64,000 bases of DNA from Phallusia mammillata (lineage: Eukaryota > Chordata > Ascidiacea > Phlebobranchia > Ascidiidae): assembly GCA_003260075.1 (NCBI GenBank), contig QLIY01000518.1:1-64000 (forward strand), read 5' to 3'. The notes beneath the pieces are model-generated. The model searched no databases. It was not told where the DNA came from and was given only the letters and a program-made list of their open reading frames with translations. Numbering within the stretch: position 1 is the first letter of the stretch; each line of letters begins with the position of its first letter. Of this stretch, positions 35,269 through 48,637 are shown piece after piece. The position numbers and the translations under genes are program-made.

Positions 35269-37605
35269 ACTGCAATCTTAACTACCCACAAATCGGTTTT
35301 GATGGTGTGTTAGTTTGTTTTTTCCTCGTATAGAACAAATGGATAATATTTGTGTTTGCTACAGCAAAGGACTGTCCTGTGGCTTCAACATACTTTCCAC
35401 ATGGCAACGTAAAGTGCAACAACGAGAACAACGCTTGTGAATATCAATGCACAGAAAATGACTTCTTTGTGTGGCCAGTAGGAAGCGAAATTAATGTTTG
35501 TCTCAGCAATGGATCAGGGGGGGGGGGGTTTGTTTTTTCCTCATACAGAACAAAAAAGGACTGTCTTGTGGCTTCAACATACTTTCCACATGGCAACGTA
35601 AAGTGCAACAACGAGAACAAAGTTTGTGAATATCAATGCACGGAAAAAGATTACTTCGTGTGGCCAGTAGGAAGCGAAATTAATGTTTGTCTCAGCAATG
35701 GATCATGGGCTCACGAAAAACCATGCTGCGCACGTAAGTACATGGTACACAAAAAACACAAACTTTAGACTAAATGTTTCAAATACAAGAGAACCGTTTT
35801 GTTACAACAGACATACAGAATTCTTACTACCAACAAAGCCGCTGGTAGTTTTTTTAATTTTGCTAGCTGTTTGTGAAACGAGCATAAGCCGTAAAAGCGT
35901 CACTTAGATACTTGGCAGTTGGGCAATAGCTACAACTAACATAAATTGTAACCTTTAGGTAAGTGCATTTTTTGCAGGTCCTTGTCCTCCATACAGAATT
36001 GCAGACAGCACAATGATTGTTCATCACACTGGGGAAAGTGGAAAACGCTTAATGGAACAGCTGCCTAGCGCTATAACATAGTTGAGTACACATGTTGAAG
36101 CTCTGTGTCTCAAAGATACCGTTTTTATATTTTGTTCTTAGTGCGCCTATAGCAGAAGACCTTGTCAAGTTGTCCGTGATATCCTTTGGTGATGAAGTGG
36201 TTGAATCGAGTCTCGTGAAGTTTAATGAATATGGGGCGAACGAGACACTATTGATAAAACTGTTGCAGGAAAGACAAGTAATTACCGATGAAGGTGAGTT
36301 GCTTTACATTTCGTGTTTGTTAAACCAGGATTTAAATTTACATGAGCGTTACATAATTATGCTTTCGGGAAATTTAATAGTAAGCAAAGTTAACCTAATA
36401 TATGATTGCTTTACAGCATGCTGTTGCAACCAAAAACTTGTGTCGTCATTGGTTTTCAGTTTAATCTATTAAGCATAGTGTATCTAATTACGATCTTTAG
36501 GTCCAGGGGGGGGGGCTTATGATTGCTTTACAGCATGCTGTTGCAACCAAAAACTTGTGTCGTGATTGGTTTTAAGTTTAATCTATTAAGCATAGTGTAT
36601 CTAATTACGATCTTTAGGTCCAGGTGATACAGGACTCGCCATGCAATACGCCCTGGATAATATGTTGATCCCCGGGGGGGGGGAGACAGCAAGAGAAAGT
36701 GGCTTCTTGGTGAGAATCCTTTATAGTAGCGTATAGCAGTAGTTCTCAAACGGTGCGTCGCGGCGCCCTGCTGCGTCGTTTCAATTTTCCAAGGGCGTCG
36801 CAGAATAGTTCGGGGGGGGGGTGAGAGCAAGAGAAAGTGGCTTCTTGGTGAGAATCCTTCATAGTAGGGTATAACAATACCAAAAAAATTCAAGGCACTC
36901 TAAAAAGTGTTAAATTCGCATTTTTTACCATTTTTGCACAACAAAACTTTAGCATGACAAAAAAACGTTTCATGAAAATATAAAATTTGACTTCTAAATC
37001 ATAGCCTGTCGTGTTTTATACATTAATTTAATCTCTTTATTTTGGGGGGGGGGGTAAACACAACTTTAATAATACGTTTCCTCATTAACTTTTATTTGCT
37101 GGTGCGTTACAAGTCCAGAAAACTTTTCCAGAGGCGTCGCAATAAAAACAGTTTGAGAACCACTGGCGTATAGTATTACCTAAAAAATTCTAGGCACTCT
37201 AAAAAATGTTAAATTCGCATTTTTTACCATTTTTGCACAACAACCGTTCCATGAAAATATAATATTTGACTTGCAACAAGATGTTTGTGAATAAACTGTC
37301 CGTATATGACTTCGGTAAACCAGCAGTTCCTACACTTGTTGGGTCCAAATGTTAGTGATTAGATCTAAAACATAGCCTGTCGTGTTTTATACATTAATTT
37401 AATCTCTTTATTTTAGGTCTATGTTTTCGGATTTGAAATTGGCGGTTTTAAATTTGACCGCGACCAGCTCGAAAAAATTACCGGAGACAAGGAGCACGTA
37501 TTCTTATTTCATGGTGATTACGGAGATTTAACGCCGCAAAACAAAAAAGACTTGAATGATCATTTTTGTCCCCATCCGTGTGATCACAGTTTGCATAATG
37601 AGTAA
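35269..37605 (+). CDS. Unit 9, second assembled copy, incomplete and fragmented
   Basis: It starts inside exon 4 (35269-35304). Exon 5 appears twice: 35365-35516 broken by 12 G (35517-35528), then again ending at 35733. Exon 6 is 35978-36080 and exon 7 is 36142-36293. Exon 8 is present only in pieces (36502 on, 36619-36673, 36684-36710, about 36823-36848) separated by poly-G runs. Exon 9 is 37417-37605, and part of it recurs at 37637-37749. Coding differences from the first copy are few. I treat it as an alternative haplotype of unit 9, not as a separate gene. Confidence 0.7.
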
Positions 37606-38428
37606 ATAAATTAGTAATGCACCCAGGGGGGGGGGGAGCACGTATTCTTATTTCAGGGTGATTACGGAGATTTAACGCCGCAAAACAAAAAATACTTGAA
37701 TGATCATTTTTGTCCCCATCCTTGTGATCACAGTTTGCATAATGAGTAAATAAATTAGTAATGCACCCAGAACGAAAAACATAAAAATGTAATCGGTTAC
37801 AAATATAAGATGTGTATACACTTAATACGATTTTCAACTTTTTGTAGAGTGCTGTTATATGAAATCAGTATACAACTTTCTATTAATTTTAATGTACGGT
37901 GTAAATACTCCATCTTGATAGGCGTATGTTAATTCTTTAACCAAATGTTCACAATCTTGGACATTGATCCATTATTGTTTTCTGGCGCCTGGAATTTATC
38001 GCAAGACCACCAAATTAAAATAAAGTAAAATAAATGTTTTATGAAAGCACATTACAGCTACTGTGTCAACAGCAAAAGGCAGATCACCGAGATATGACAT
38101 ATTTTGCGGTTTGCTAGCTTCCTCGTAACTCAAATTGGAGTATTTTTATCCTGAAAAATGTGCATGAACTGCCAAAACCTTCACCTACAAAATTATGCTG
38201 AAAACGAAGAAAGCGACTCTCCCGGGGGGGGGGTCCTCGTAACTCAAATTGGAGTATTTTTACCCTGAAAAATGTGCATGAACTTACCATAACCTTCACC
38301 TACAAAATTATGCTGAAAACGAAGAAAGCGACTCTCCCTAAGGCGATGGCGAACAGATGTTTAAAAATGACCAAGCAATCTGTTTAGTTTGCAATAACTT
38401 CTGCAAGGCACGAGTAATAACGGCAAAA
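37606..38428. other. Intergenic, second copy, with poly-G joins
   Basis: Joins at 37626-37636 and 38224-38233 are each followed by sequence that repeats what precedes them: the end of exon 9 and 3' flank, and the TCCTCGTAACTCAAATTGG block. No additional gene. Confidence 0.6.
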
Positions 38429-41142
38429 ATGAAAGCAGTACTCCTTTGTATTCTGACAGCCGCGTACATTATTAGAAGTGATGGTAAGAATTTTTTGATT
38501 AAATATCGTTATAGAGTGCTATTGTATAAAACTTACAAACTGTTTAGGTCTCAGATGCGTAACATGTTACAGTTCAAAAAGCATCGATGATTGCGACGCA
38601 AGCGGAAAACTCAAGCAATGTATGTCCAACGAGGTGCGTTGTAAAAGGGTAAAGTAAGCCGTTGTACTGCTGTAACCGGGCTTTAAGCACTAAAAGTTTT
38701 GTGTTCTTTGACGCCATACCAACTCCCGCAATCAATCTTTATGTCCTTATTGTAAAATAATGTTGAAGTCACTAACTCATACATGCTCCACGAAGCCAGG
38801 GGGGGGGGGTTTGACGCCATACCAACTCCCGCAATCAATCTTTATGTAAAATAATGTTGAAGTCACTAACTCATACATGCTCCACGAAGCCAAACGGTAT
38901 ATGCTTCGCTGTGAGAGTATATGTTTCGTAAACAAGCGTAAATATTATTGGAATTTTTATTGTTCAGAACTCATGTGAAACAACCGTGAGGCGTTCACGC
39001 AATCACATAACGGTCATGAAAGGATGTAAAGCATCACGATCATGCAGAGACAACCAAATGCAAGTAAGGTGTAGGAAAGTAAAATGAACATTCGAGTTTT
39101 TTGTCTGATTGGAACAAGATAAGTGTTTCCATCTTTGTTTTACAGTATTATGTAAATTGTGCCGTTATAGAAATATTTATGGCTGCATGAAATTATTTTG
39201 TGGTGCAGAACACTAGATATTCGGGAGGGTCCACACAGTGCAACTCAGATCAAGACAATTCAGTTTGTACTTGCTGCTGTAACAAAGACATGTGCAATAT
39301 TGGAATTCCTAACTGCAATTCCAATTACCCACAAGCCCAAAATGATGGTAGGTTTTCTTCGCTTTTCTCTATTAATACCTAAACGGCCCAAAACGAATCT
39401 TTTTATAATTATAATGACCTACAGCAATAGACTGCCCCGCAATGTCAACCAAGTTTCCGCATGGCAACGTAAAGCGTCATAACGACAAAGTTTATGAATT
39501 TCAATGCACGGAAAAAGACTACTTCGTATGGCCAGAGGGAAACGACATAAACATATGTCTTGGAAATGGATCGTGGGCTCACGAAAAACCCTGTTGCGCA
39601 CGTAAGTTTATTTCAAAACGCAATTGTAACTTACCGCCGAATAATAACATGAAAGAAAACCCTACATTAAACAACAAATAACTCGGCAATAAAAAGTATC
39701 CTAAAAAGGCGACAATCACTTGCAAAAAAGGTGCTATGTTCCCTTCGTATGTCGTTTGAAGGCTCATGTTTTTTTAAGCAAAGCTTGGCGAGACAGAACT
39801 AAAACGGTGCACAAACATATATGTTTTAGGCAACTGTCCTCCATACAGAATTGCGGATCAGACAATGCTCGTTCATCATACTGGAGAAAGTGGGAAACGT
39901 TTAATGCAACAGCTTCCCACTTCAATTGTATAGTTGAGTACAAACGGACAAACTGCGTTCAAACCTACGTGGGTATGAACAAAATTATTAAAAATGTTGT
40001 CTTTACAGCGCTCCGATTGGAGAAGACGCTCTGAAATTATCAGTGATGTCTTACGGTGACGACATTGTTGAATCAAGCGTTGTGAAGTTTAACGAATATG
40101 GAGAGAACGCAACACGATTATCTGAATTACTACGGGAAAGACAAGTCATTTCTGAAGAGGGTGAGTTGCACTTGTTTTCTTTTTTAACTTTTTACTGAAA
40201 GTCAAGCAGATAAAAGCAATTCGATAATTGTTTGAATTTTGTCCAACATACCTTGAGTCGTAGTAGAAGCTCAGTGATGTGAATTTCGCTGAGGAAAATT
40301 ACACAATTTCACAAGTGTGAAATAGGTATGCCATGCTTATCAGAAGAAGGTGAAAAGGATCCAATAGGTGCACACATGAGAAGTGGACCTTTTCCTTTGG
40401 TTAATAACTGCTACAATGTAATTGTTCTTATGTGCTAATAACTTGGTTTTAGTCAATGTTCATGTACAGAAATAGTTAATGACGCTTTCCGTTTGCTTCC
40501 TTACATCACAAACCAAATCAAAACTTTTCTTCTCGTCTAGGTCCGGGAGACACAGGGCGTGCGATGCAATATGCACTGGACAATCTGATAACACTAGAAT
40601 CTGGCATGAGACCCAATAAGATAGTACTAAAATCATTGGGACTTCACACCAACACGCAGCCCAACAGCAATGCCATAGAAGCAGGAAAAAGAGCAAGAGA
40701 ACGTGGAATTCTGGTATGAAGCAATACAAATAGTTGTTTTTGTAACTTTTAATAAAACGCATGTACGTATGTTTACTAAAAAGAAACTTACATGTACTGA
40801 CTTTGGAAGTCACATAACAGCCTCAACATTTGAGAGCAACTGTTTCCAAACAGTTTCGTAAATAAGTCAAGTTACAAGCAACTGATTTTGAAAAGCTCGT
40901 TTCAATTATATTGTTGGTCGTATTTTTATATTGAGTGTATGTTTTTGTTTCAGGTCTATGTATTTGGGTTCGAAATTGGCGGGTTCAAATTTGACCGAGA
41001 ACGACTGGCTGAGATTACTGGAACCAAAGACCACTTGTTTATATTCCAGGGTTATTACGGTGATTTAACGCCAGAGAATATCGAAGACCACAACTCACAT
41101 TTTTGTCCACATCCGTGTGACCACAGTTTACATGATGAATAA
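38429..41142 (+). CDS. Array unit 10: LU-CCP-vWA protein (group C), complete copy
   Basis: Exons: 38429-38483, 38548-38633, 38968-39063, 39209-39347, 39425-39601, 39830-39932, 40009-40160, 40541-40713, 40954-41142; 1170 nt, 389 residues, open. A poly-G join with repeated sequence (38799-38809) lies in intron 2 only. The CCP lacks two cysteines present in all other units (Arg and Tyr instead), while the rest of the domain (EFQC, NGSW, PCC) is normal. The vWA has DQTMLVHHTGES, an ENATR sequon and TNTQPNSNA. The exon 6 donor overlaps an in-frame TAG (GTA TA|GTTGAG). The exon 6 acceptor (TTTTAG) lacks two bases present in the first copy (TTTTACAG) but is still usable. The tail is HFCPHPCDHSLHDE. 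Confidence 0.86.
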
Positions 41143-42330
41143 ATGTCAATCAACTATAACACCACGTCATGCAGTTTTATCGTTTCAAATATTTCAAATA
41201 TTTTTTTAAAATACGTGTCTCTCAGAATACCCCATTTGCAGTTCTTAAAGTTAACAGAATTTCCCTTGACTATAATGCAACATAAAAACTGGGTATAAAC
41301 TTGTTTGGGTACCAAGGTTGAATGTTGTACAAAGGTTATATCCTACCTGAGTACCAAAATAATATTTTGCATCATTTTCAAAAAAACTATTTTGTTTGAA
41401 CTAAATTTGTCTCTGTAAATAAAGTAATGATAACTGATTGTGCATGTCCATATAGTTGTTTACAGTTTATTCACCAATTTGTTGGACTTAATGACCAATA
41501 GCCCAACAACTCACACTAACAACATTTTAGTTGTAATAACCAGAGTTGCAAGCGGGCCCAAAATCTGAGCCCGAACCCGAAAGTACATGAGAAAGACTAA
41601 AGAGAAACACAACAAGCACAATGAACAATAGTAGACAATGGGGTAAACAATACGTTTTAGAGTAGGGCGGGCATTAGGTCAAAGCCAGAGACTTGTTACT
41701 TAGCTGAGTGATTTTATTTAAAAAAATGGCGGACACGGAACGTAAAGTCAGGCCCATTTTGAGCCCGTTTTCTCACAAAGNTTTTGAGCCCGTTTTCTCA
41801 CAAATTTCTAAGCCCGACACCGGCCCGAAAAGCCCGGCCCGACTTGCAATTCTGGTAATAACACGATAGAGTTTAAAGTCAACAAAGAGTGTGACAACAA
41901 ACAAAGCTAGTCCAGGGTACTTTAGAATAGCAAAAAAACAAAAATTAATTCCCGCATGTAAAAACAAGTTTACAATATACACAGAAGTTTTATCCTCAAT
42001 CAAACAGAGGTTCTTGGCCACAAACAAACTGCTCAAAGATAATCTATTAGCGTATGAAACTGGGCAAAGGGTGACAGAAACAAATGGAAGAAAAACTTGC
42101 AGCACAAATCAGGTTCAGTTTACATACGTAAAACTGATTTTCGGGCCTTGTTGCAGTAACGTAAACACAAACCAGATATCATCTTAATGCAACTAAACCG
42201 TAACAGTCGCAGTCCACCCCTAGGCAACAGCTAAGGTCATCTGTCATCGTTTCGGTAAACCTACGGTCAAATACAAACTGGGCGTTGCTGGTGGTATTTT
42301 TCGATTGTCAAACTCATTTTACAGCAAGAA
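41143..42330. promoter_or_regulatory. Intergenic, units 10-11, with MITE and group D promoter
   Basis: The hAT MITE is at 41541-41854. 42190-42290 matches the region before unit 12 (45711-45815): shared words include CCGTAACAGTCGCAG, CACCCCTAGGCAACAGCTAAGG and TTTCGGTAAACCT. Parts of it (AACAGCTAAG.CCA) recur before unit 14 (52490-52565). CCTAGGCAACAG resembles an RFX X-box half site and CAGCTAAGG contains an E-box-like core. The factor assignment is only a guess. No further gene seen. Confidence 0.5.
41541..41854. mobile_element. hAT-type MITE, about 314 bp, between units 10 and 11
   Basis: Left end CAGAGTTGCAAGCGGGC; the right end is the complement of CAGAATTGCAAGTCGGGC. Flanked by an exact 8-bp duplication GTAATAAC (41533-41540 and 41855-41862). 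The interior is rich in GCCCGA words. A single n at 41781 sits next to a repeated TTTTGAGCCCGTTTTCTCAC, another assembly join. Confidence 0.88.
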
Positions 42331-45047
42331 ATGAAGATTATAGCATTTTGTTTTGTAGTGGGTTCGTTCATCGCATGCACGAAAGGTAAGAAGTTATGAG
42401 GTACTCAAAAGAATAATGACAATCCAAATGCATTGTGTTTAGGTTTAAAATGTATGACCTGCTACACTACTGGTAGTTTTGAAGACTGCGATGTAAATGG
42501 AAAACTGAAGCAATGTATGCCAAACCAGGTTAGTGACACTAAAAACAGTTAAAACACGAAACGAATAAAAGGACGTCTGAACATAGTTCGTTATTCCATT
42601 CGTTTAGGACTCATGTGAAACAGTCGTGAGACGCTCAGGAAGTCATATGACTGTCATGAAGGGCTGCAAGAATTCACGAGCATGTGAAAACAACCAAATG
42701 CAGGCACAAAATATATGACACAAACTTATCTATTCCAAAGTACGTAAGTACCCGAATAAGGTATTATTTTTGGCTTAGAACAGAAAATACTCGGGAAGAT
42801 CAACTCAGTGCAACTCGGATCAAATTAATTCAGTTTGTACCTGTTGCTGTAACGACGACCTTTGCAACGGTGGAGCGCCCACTTGCGTGGAACATTACAA
42901 ACCCACACAACCTCGTAAGACACATGGCAATAACGTGAGAAATATTGAACAACATATACCTAGAGGTTTTTGCTTAGTTCTAGACTGTCCTCAAGTTCGA
43001 GAGAATTTTCCCCATGGAAAAATTGAATGTTACAACGAGAACAAAGCTGGAGCATTGTGCGAATATCAATGTACTGCAAAGGATTACGCTGTTTGGCCGC
43101 CAAAGCGAACTACAAATGTTTGCCTCGCTAATGGAACGTGGGCACACGAAGAGCCGTGCTGCGCACGTAAGTTATGTATGCTGAAACTTTTATCAATAAA
43201 TGTGTATTCATTTGGAAAAATAGCCGCAATAAAACTATTGCCCTACATAACCTTACTTAAAAAAATCGATGCACACGAACTAAGTAAACCATCTTCAAAA
43301 CAAAATGTACTTGCCTTTTTTCCTACCATACATTTGAAAGCTTGATTCATAATCTACAAAGCATTAAGTTGTGTTGTGCATTTTCTTTTTAGGTCCATGT
43401 CCACCCTATTATCTTTTCGATAACATTCTGATGTTTCATTTCGGGGGTGAGGACGGTACACAACAACTTGAAAACACGTTAAACATGTTTAGCAGGTGAA
43501 AGTTGATGTGCAAAACAGAATACTGTAGGATTAATAGTAAAAAACACAGAAATTTAATAACCTTTTTGAGTGTGCATTACAACAAAATCTTAGTTAAATA
43601 CAAAAATGAAAATGTGGAAAGACTAACTTTAAAAAGATGTTTTTGTAAAGCGCACTAAAAAGTGTTTTCAAAGGATTTTTTAGCAAAACGTGGTTTCAAA
43701 TTATACTCTTGCTTGACTACCGCTTGGTTCACCTGAAATACCTCTTTGGTTCATTGTTACCAAGTAAGGAATTTTGACAGTTAAAAGTATGATGTTTCAT
43801 GTTTGCAGCTCACCAATAGCAGAGGACGCCCTCAAAGAAGCTGCACTCTACTTCAGTGGTGAACCGATTGAATCAAGTGTAGTTAAGTTTAACGAATATG
43901 GAGCAGATTTAACACGCATGGTTCAGTTGATAAAAGAAAGAATTAAAGCGGTGAACGAAGGTACGTCCAAGGTTCTAGTGATAACACAAATAGCACCCAA
44001 GAAAAACTTTGATACTCATTGTAATACCATACTCTGTTGAAAAGCCGCAAAGGGTAACATATAGATTTATTACTGGGATAACCGCTGCGTTAATGCAGGC
44101 CAGCGATCACGACACACTAACATAATACGTCAGCTCTACTGAAGGCGATATACAGGGTGAATCAATACTCCGAACATTCCCAAATGGCAATTAGACATAT
44201 AGGCTATAAACATCCAGTCTGTGTCGGCATTCGGAAAAGCACATGGTTTGACGTTAGAATGCACGAAAAGTATACCATAAAACAATTTGCAGAATCGGTT
44301 TTAACCAACGGACACAGACAAATGACTGACACGACTGAACGCTAGTTATGATACGTTTAATTTTGTTACAGGAGGCCCGGATGTGGGCGCTGCCATTCAA
44401 TACGCTATAGACAATCTGTTTATCCCTGAAGCTGGTGCAAGAGACGATCGTGTACCAAAGAGTATCACAATTTTGACCAATCGAAATCCAGACGACGACG
44501 CAACTGAAGTAGCAGAAGAAGCAAGAAGACGTGGCATATTGGTAACAACCGCTCTGCCGTTTTTTGGTCACACAGTCCGATGTTGATTAAGATACCAAAT
44601 GTTCACATTAGACTATAAATAGCATCTAACCACTACACCGAAGCATTTTGTGCAGTGAATGTAAGATTTCAAAACCCTCTGCAAAAGGTGGATTTCAAAC
44701 CGAAAACAAGAGCCTATTTTAGGCAGGTGTTTTACTGCAACAACGGATGTTTTATAAACTAATTGGGACAATAAAAATGCAACACAACAATATCTAACGA
44801 TATACCTTGTCCTTGGAGATAGCTAAAAGTCCTTCATGTTTGTTACCTTTTTCAGATTTACTTTCTTGGAACTGAAGTAGACAACTACAAATTCGACCGT
44901 GAGAAGATACTAGACATAACTGGAGAAAAAGAGCACATTTATATATTCGGGCAGTCGTTCAACACTCTCACTGCTGACCTTCTAACAGATATGACCAATC
45001 ACTTCTGCCAAAACCCATGTGACCACGTCCTGCACGATCACAATTAA
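42331..45047 (+). CDS. Array unit 11: secreted LU-CCP-vWA protein (group D)
   Basis: Exons: 42331-42385, 42443-42528, 42608-42703, 42779-42914, 42978-43166, 43393-43495, 43809-43960, 44372-44541, 44856-45047; 1179 nt, 392 residues, open. Signal peptide MKIIAFCFVVGSFIACTK; LU opens GLKCMTCYTTGSFED; CCP has PHGKIEC, CEYQC, NGTW. The vWA begins DNILMFHFGGED. In the loop where vWA domains carry the third metal Asp it has TNRNPDDDA. The strand before the tail changes to IYFLGTEVD, and the tail is HFCQNPCDHVLHDHN. Exon 3 ends CAG|GCACAA, so intron 3 would have to use a GC donor. Without it exon 3 lacks a donor. A shared group D promoter lies upstream. Confidence 0.86.
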
Positions 45048-45851
45048 CACGAATGTTTTTTGAAAATATGTGTATAAATTAGGTTGTACACAAGCATTTC
45101 GTATCTAAAATGACTATTGGTGTGAAAGTAAACATTACTCTTTATCGCAACTATTTGTTCATACATGTAGAAACCTTGCTTGTAATTCTCTTTAAAGTAA
45201 AGCATCATATTATGATAGCTTTTTTGAAACAACCCAAGCCTGTGTAATAAATCAATAGTCACTCCCTTTTCTATTACAGTTCTGCGTGAATTGTTTTTAT
45301 ATTCGGTGACTTTAGTTACGGTATTGGGTTTCACTGGCTGTGAAGAATGTCGAGAAGACGAGACAGGATTTGAACAAATATCACTAGATATATGCCCACA
45401 TAGCACTTTTCCTTGTCAGACTTTGATCTGTGGGATAGGAAACTCAAAGTTACCAAACCAAAAATTGGAAAAACATCAGTTCGATAATCATACCCAGAAA
45501 ATAACACCTATAACCAGTCACTTTCCTGTGTAAATAAAGTAAACAAAACTGAATGTGCATGCCCACATATTCTACTATTTAGCAGAGGAAAATAGCTAAA
45601 GGCGTGAAAGAAACATCCTGCAGACCCAGGTATGTGCACATACATCAGATTGTCGGTACTTGTGGCAGTAACGTAAACATATAAAAGTTGCCAAACCAGA
45701 TATCAAATTAATGCAACTAAGCCGTAACAGTCGCAGCCCACCCCTAGGCAACAGCTAAGGCCACCTGGCATTGTTTCGGTAAACCTGCGGTCAAATACAA
45801 AACTGAGTGTTAGTGGTAGTTTCCGTCTATTGGCACTGACTTTGCAACGAA
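45048..45851. promoter_or_regulatory. Intergenic, units 11-12, with group D promoter block
   Basis: 45711-45815 carries the block shared with unit 11 (CCGTAACAGTCGCAG, CACCCCTAGGCAACAGCTAAGG, TTTCGGTAAACCT), ending about 40 bp before the unit 12 ATG. An 80-codon frame at 45291-45533 has no recognisable family and is probably chance. Poly(A)-like AATAAA words occur around 45247 and 45533. Confidence 0.5.
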
Positions 45852-48637
45852 ATGAAGATTGTATCATTTTGTATCATTGTAGCTTCGTTCATCGTCTGCA
45901 TAAAAGGTAAAGCACCTGTTTACTATTCGGTAAGATATGCCAAATAAGATGTGTGATGTTTAGGTTTGAAATGTATGAACTGCTACAGTTCTGGTAGCTT
46001 TGAAGACTGCGATGTAAATGGAAAACTAAATCAATGTATGCCAAACCAGGTTAGTGAAACAGCAGACGATTTTTAAATCAAACATTAAACAAATGTTTAA
46101 ATTAATATAGATTAATATTCCATTCGTTTAGGGCTCATGTGAAACAGTCGTGAGACGCTCAGGAAGTCAAATGACTGTCATGAAAGGCTGCAAGAACTCA
46201 CGAGCATGCAGGGACAACCAAATGCAGGTAAGGTATTATGTGTCACACACTTATCTATTCCAAAAAACTTTCCATAGTAGTCATTAATGATATTATTTTC
46301 TATTCAGAACACAAGATACTCAGGTAGATCAACTCAGTGCAATGCGGATCAAATTAATTCAGTTTGTACGTGTTGTTGCAACAAAGACATGTGCAACGCT
46401 GGAGCGCCCACTTGTGTGGAATATTACAGACCTGCACAACCTCGTAAGCCACATGCCAGTCACGTAAGTAATATGGAACAACATATACCTTAATGTTTTT
46501 GTTTAGTTGAAGACTGTCCTCAAGTCCCTCAAAATTTTCCCCATGGCAACATTGAATGCCATAATGAGAACAGAGGTGGAGCAGTGTGCGAATATCAATG
46601 TACTGCAAAAGACTACGGTGTTTGGCCTCCAAAGCGAACTACAAACGTTTGCCTTGGGAATGGAACGTGGGCACACGAAGAGCCCTGCTGCACACGTAAG
46701 TTGTGTATGCTGAAGCTTTTAGAAGTAAATGTGCTTTTAATCGGAATGAATAGCTGCAATAAAACTATTGCGTTACACAACGTTACTTCAAAAAAGCAGA
46801 TGCACTTCAGTAAAATATCCTCAAAGCAAATTCTACTTGACAACTTGTCTCTCACAAACATTTGAAAAAAGGTTTCTTAATCTAAAAAGTGTTTAGTTGT
46901 GTTGTGCATTTTCTTGTCAGGACCGTGTCCTCCCTATTTTCTTTTCGATGCCATTATGATGTTTCATTTCGGGGGTCCTAACGGCGAACAACAACTAGAA
47001 AACACGCTGCATGTGTTTGGCGGGTAAGAGTTAACTTGCAAGACATGCAGATTACAAGTGTTGTTACTTTTAGAGTTTGCGTTGCTACAAATTTTCAGTT
47101 GAAAAAACAGAAACCGATTTTTGCAAAATGAAAACGGTAGTACTGATTATTAGAGAATAAGTTTCTTCACATCACACTAACATCGGAAAAGTTGTTTCAA
47201 AAGACTTGAAATTAAAAACTTTAAAGTAAAAATTTAACAATTGTTGCCTGACTAGCGTTTTATTCTCTTATGTTGAAAGTATGGTGTTTAATGTTAGCAA
47301 CAAACCAATACCTGATAGTTTATAGTTTGCAGTGTACCATTAGCAGAGGACGCCTTTAAAGAAGCTGCATTCTACTTCAGTGGCGAACCGATTGAATCGA
47401 GTGTAATGAAGTTTAACGAGTACGGAGCAAATGCAACACGCATGGTTCAATTACTGAAAGAAAGAATTAGGGTGGTGAATGAAGGTACGACTAGCGTTCT
47501 GGTTATAAGGTGACAAATAGCACCAAAAAAATCGAATGCTTATTGTAACTGTTGGTGGCATATTGTCAGTTGATAACATCCTTTATTTAAAAGGCAGCGA
47601 AGGTTCACATATAGATTTATTACTGGCATTAGTACCAATGCGCTCATGCAGACCAGCTGTAAAGATACACCATTTTAATCACAGTAGGCCTGGTCTTTTG
47701 AAAGCGTCATACAGCTTAAAACCGGTCTGTTCAGCACCCTAAAACAACTAGACATAGGAAACATCAAGCATGCATGGTAAAATTATCATAGTTTGACGTT
47801 AGAATGCAGGACAAATACACCATAAAACACTTTACAGGATCGGTTTTAACTAATGGACACAGACAAATGACTGTTGAGCTCAAACGTAAGTTACAAATAA
47901 ATAATTTCATTAAATTGTTTGTTGCAGGTGGCATGAATGTGGGAGCAGCCATTCAGTACGCTATGGACAATCTGTTTATTCCTGAGGCAGGTGCAAGAGA
48001 CGATCGTGTACCGAAGAGTATCTCGATTATTACCAATCGGAATCCAGACGACAACGCAAAGGAAATAGCAGAAGAAGCAAGAAGACGTGGCATTTTGGTG
48101 AAATGTTAACCGTTTAGTAAATATGGTTGTTATTGTCACCCAATGTTCACATTAGACTATAAACAAAGCTAGAAAACAAAACTTTCCACAAAGGTGGGTT
48201 AAAACATAATACAAGAGCCTATTCGAGGCTGGTGTTTACTACAAAGCAAGATGTTTTGTAGACTAAATGTGGGTACAATAAAAATGCCACATAGCAGCAT
48301 GTAACCACCTTGCCCTTGACACAAGCTCGCATTTAACTGATAAAAACACAAAAAATTTGGTAAAATTGCTTACCTGAGCGTTTGAGAAACGTGCAAGTAA
48401 GATAGAGAAATCTAAAATTCCGTTATGTTTGTTAAATTGTTTCAGATTTACTTTTTTGGAACTGAAGAAGATGGCTACATCTTCGACCATGAGAAGATAC
48501 TAGACATAACTGGAGAAGAAGAGCACATTTATATATGGGGACAGGCGTTCAACACTCTCACACCTGACCTTGTAACAGATCTAAACAATCACTTTTGCCA
48601 AAACCCATGTGACCATGTCCTGCACGATCACAATTAA
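45852..48637 (+). CDS. Array unit 12: secreted LU-CCP-vWA protein (group D), intact
   Basis: Exons: 45852-45906, 45964-46049, 46132-46227, 46308-46443, 46507-46695, 46921-47023, 47333-47484, 47928-48097, 48446-48637; 1179 nt, 392 residues. Signal peptide MKIVSFCIIVASFIVCIK; LU opens GLKCMNCYSSGSFED and closes CTCCCNKDMCNAGAPTC. CCP has PHGNIEC, CEYQC, NGTW, PCC. The vWA begins DAIMMFHFGGPN, with sequon GANATR, TNRNPDDNA and IYFFGTEED. All donors are GT, including intron 3 (CAG|GTAAGG), unlike units 11 and 14. Intron 7 carries part of the dispersed SINE-like repeat (about 47670-47740). No lesion. Confidence 0.88.

Larger units (their letters stand above)
30972..40370. repeat. Long near-identical direct duplication covering units 9 and 10
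   Basis: 30972-35267 is repeated as 35269-40370, separated by a single n at 35268. Genes, introns, intergenic DNA and the MITE insertion all recur with scattered substitutions and small indels. The second copy is longer because it contains seven further poly-G joins with local repeats (from 36506 to 38809), plus one in the exon 5 copy at 35517. Unit 10 is cut at the n in the first copy and complete in the second. This is best explained as two haplotypes assembled in series. Confidence 0.8.

Noticed and set aside
35269..37605. Counting the second copy of unit 9 as a separate gene
   Set aside because: It begins mid-exon after an n, is near-identical to unit 9 including the MITE insertion, and is broken by join-like G runs.
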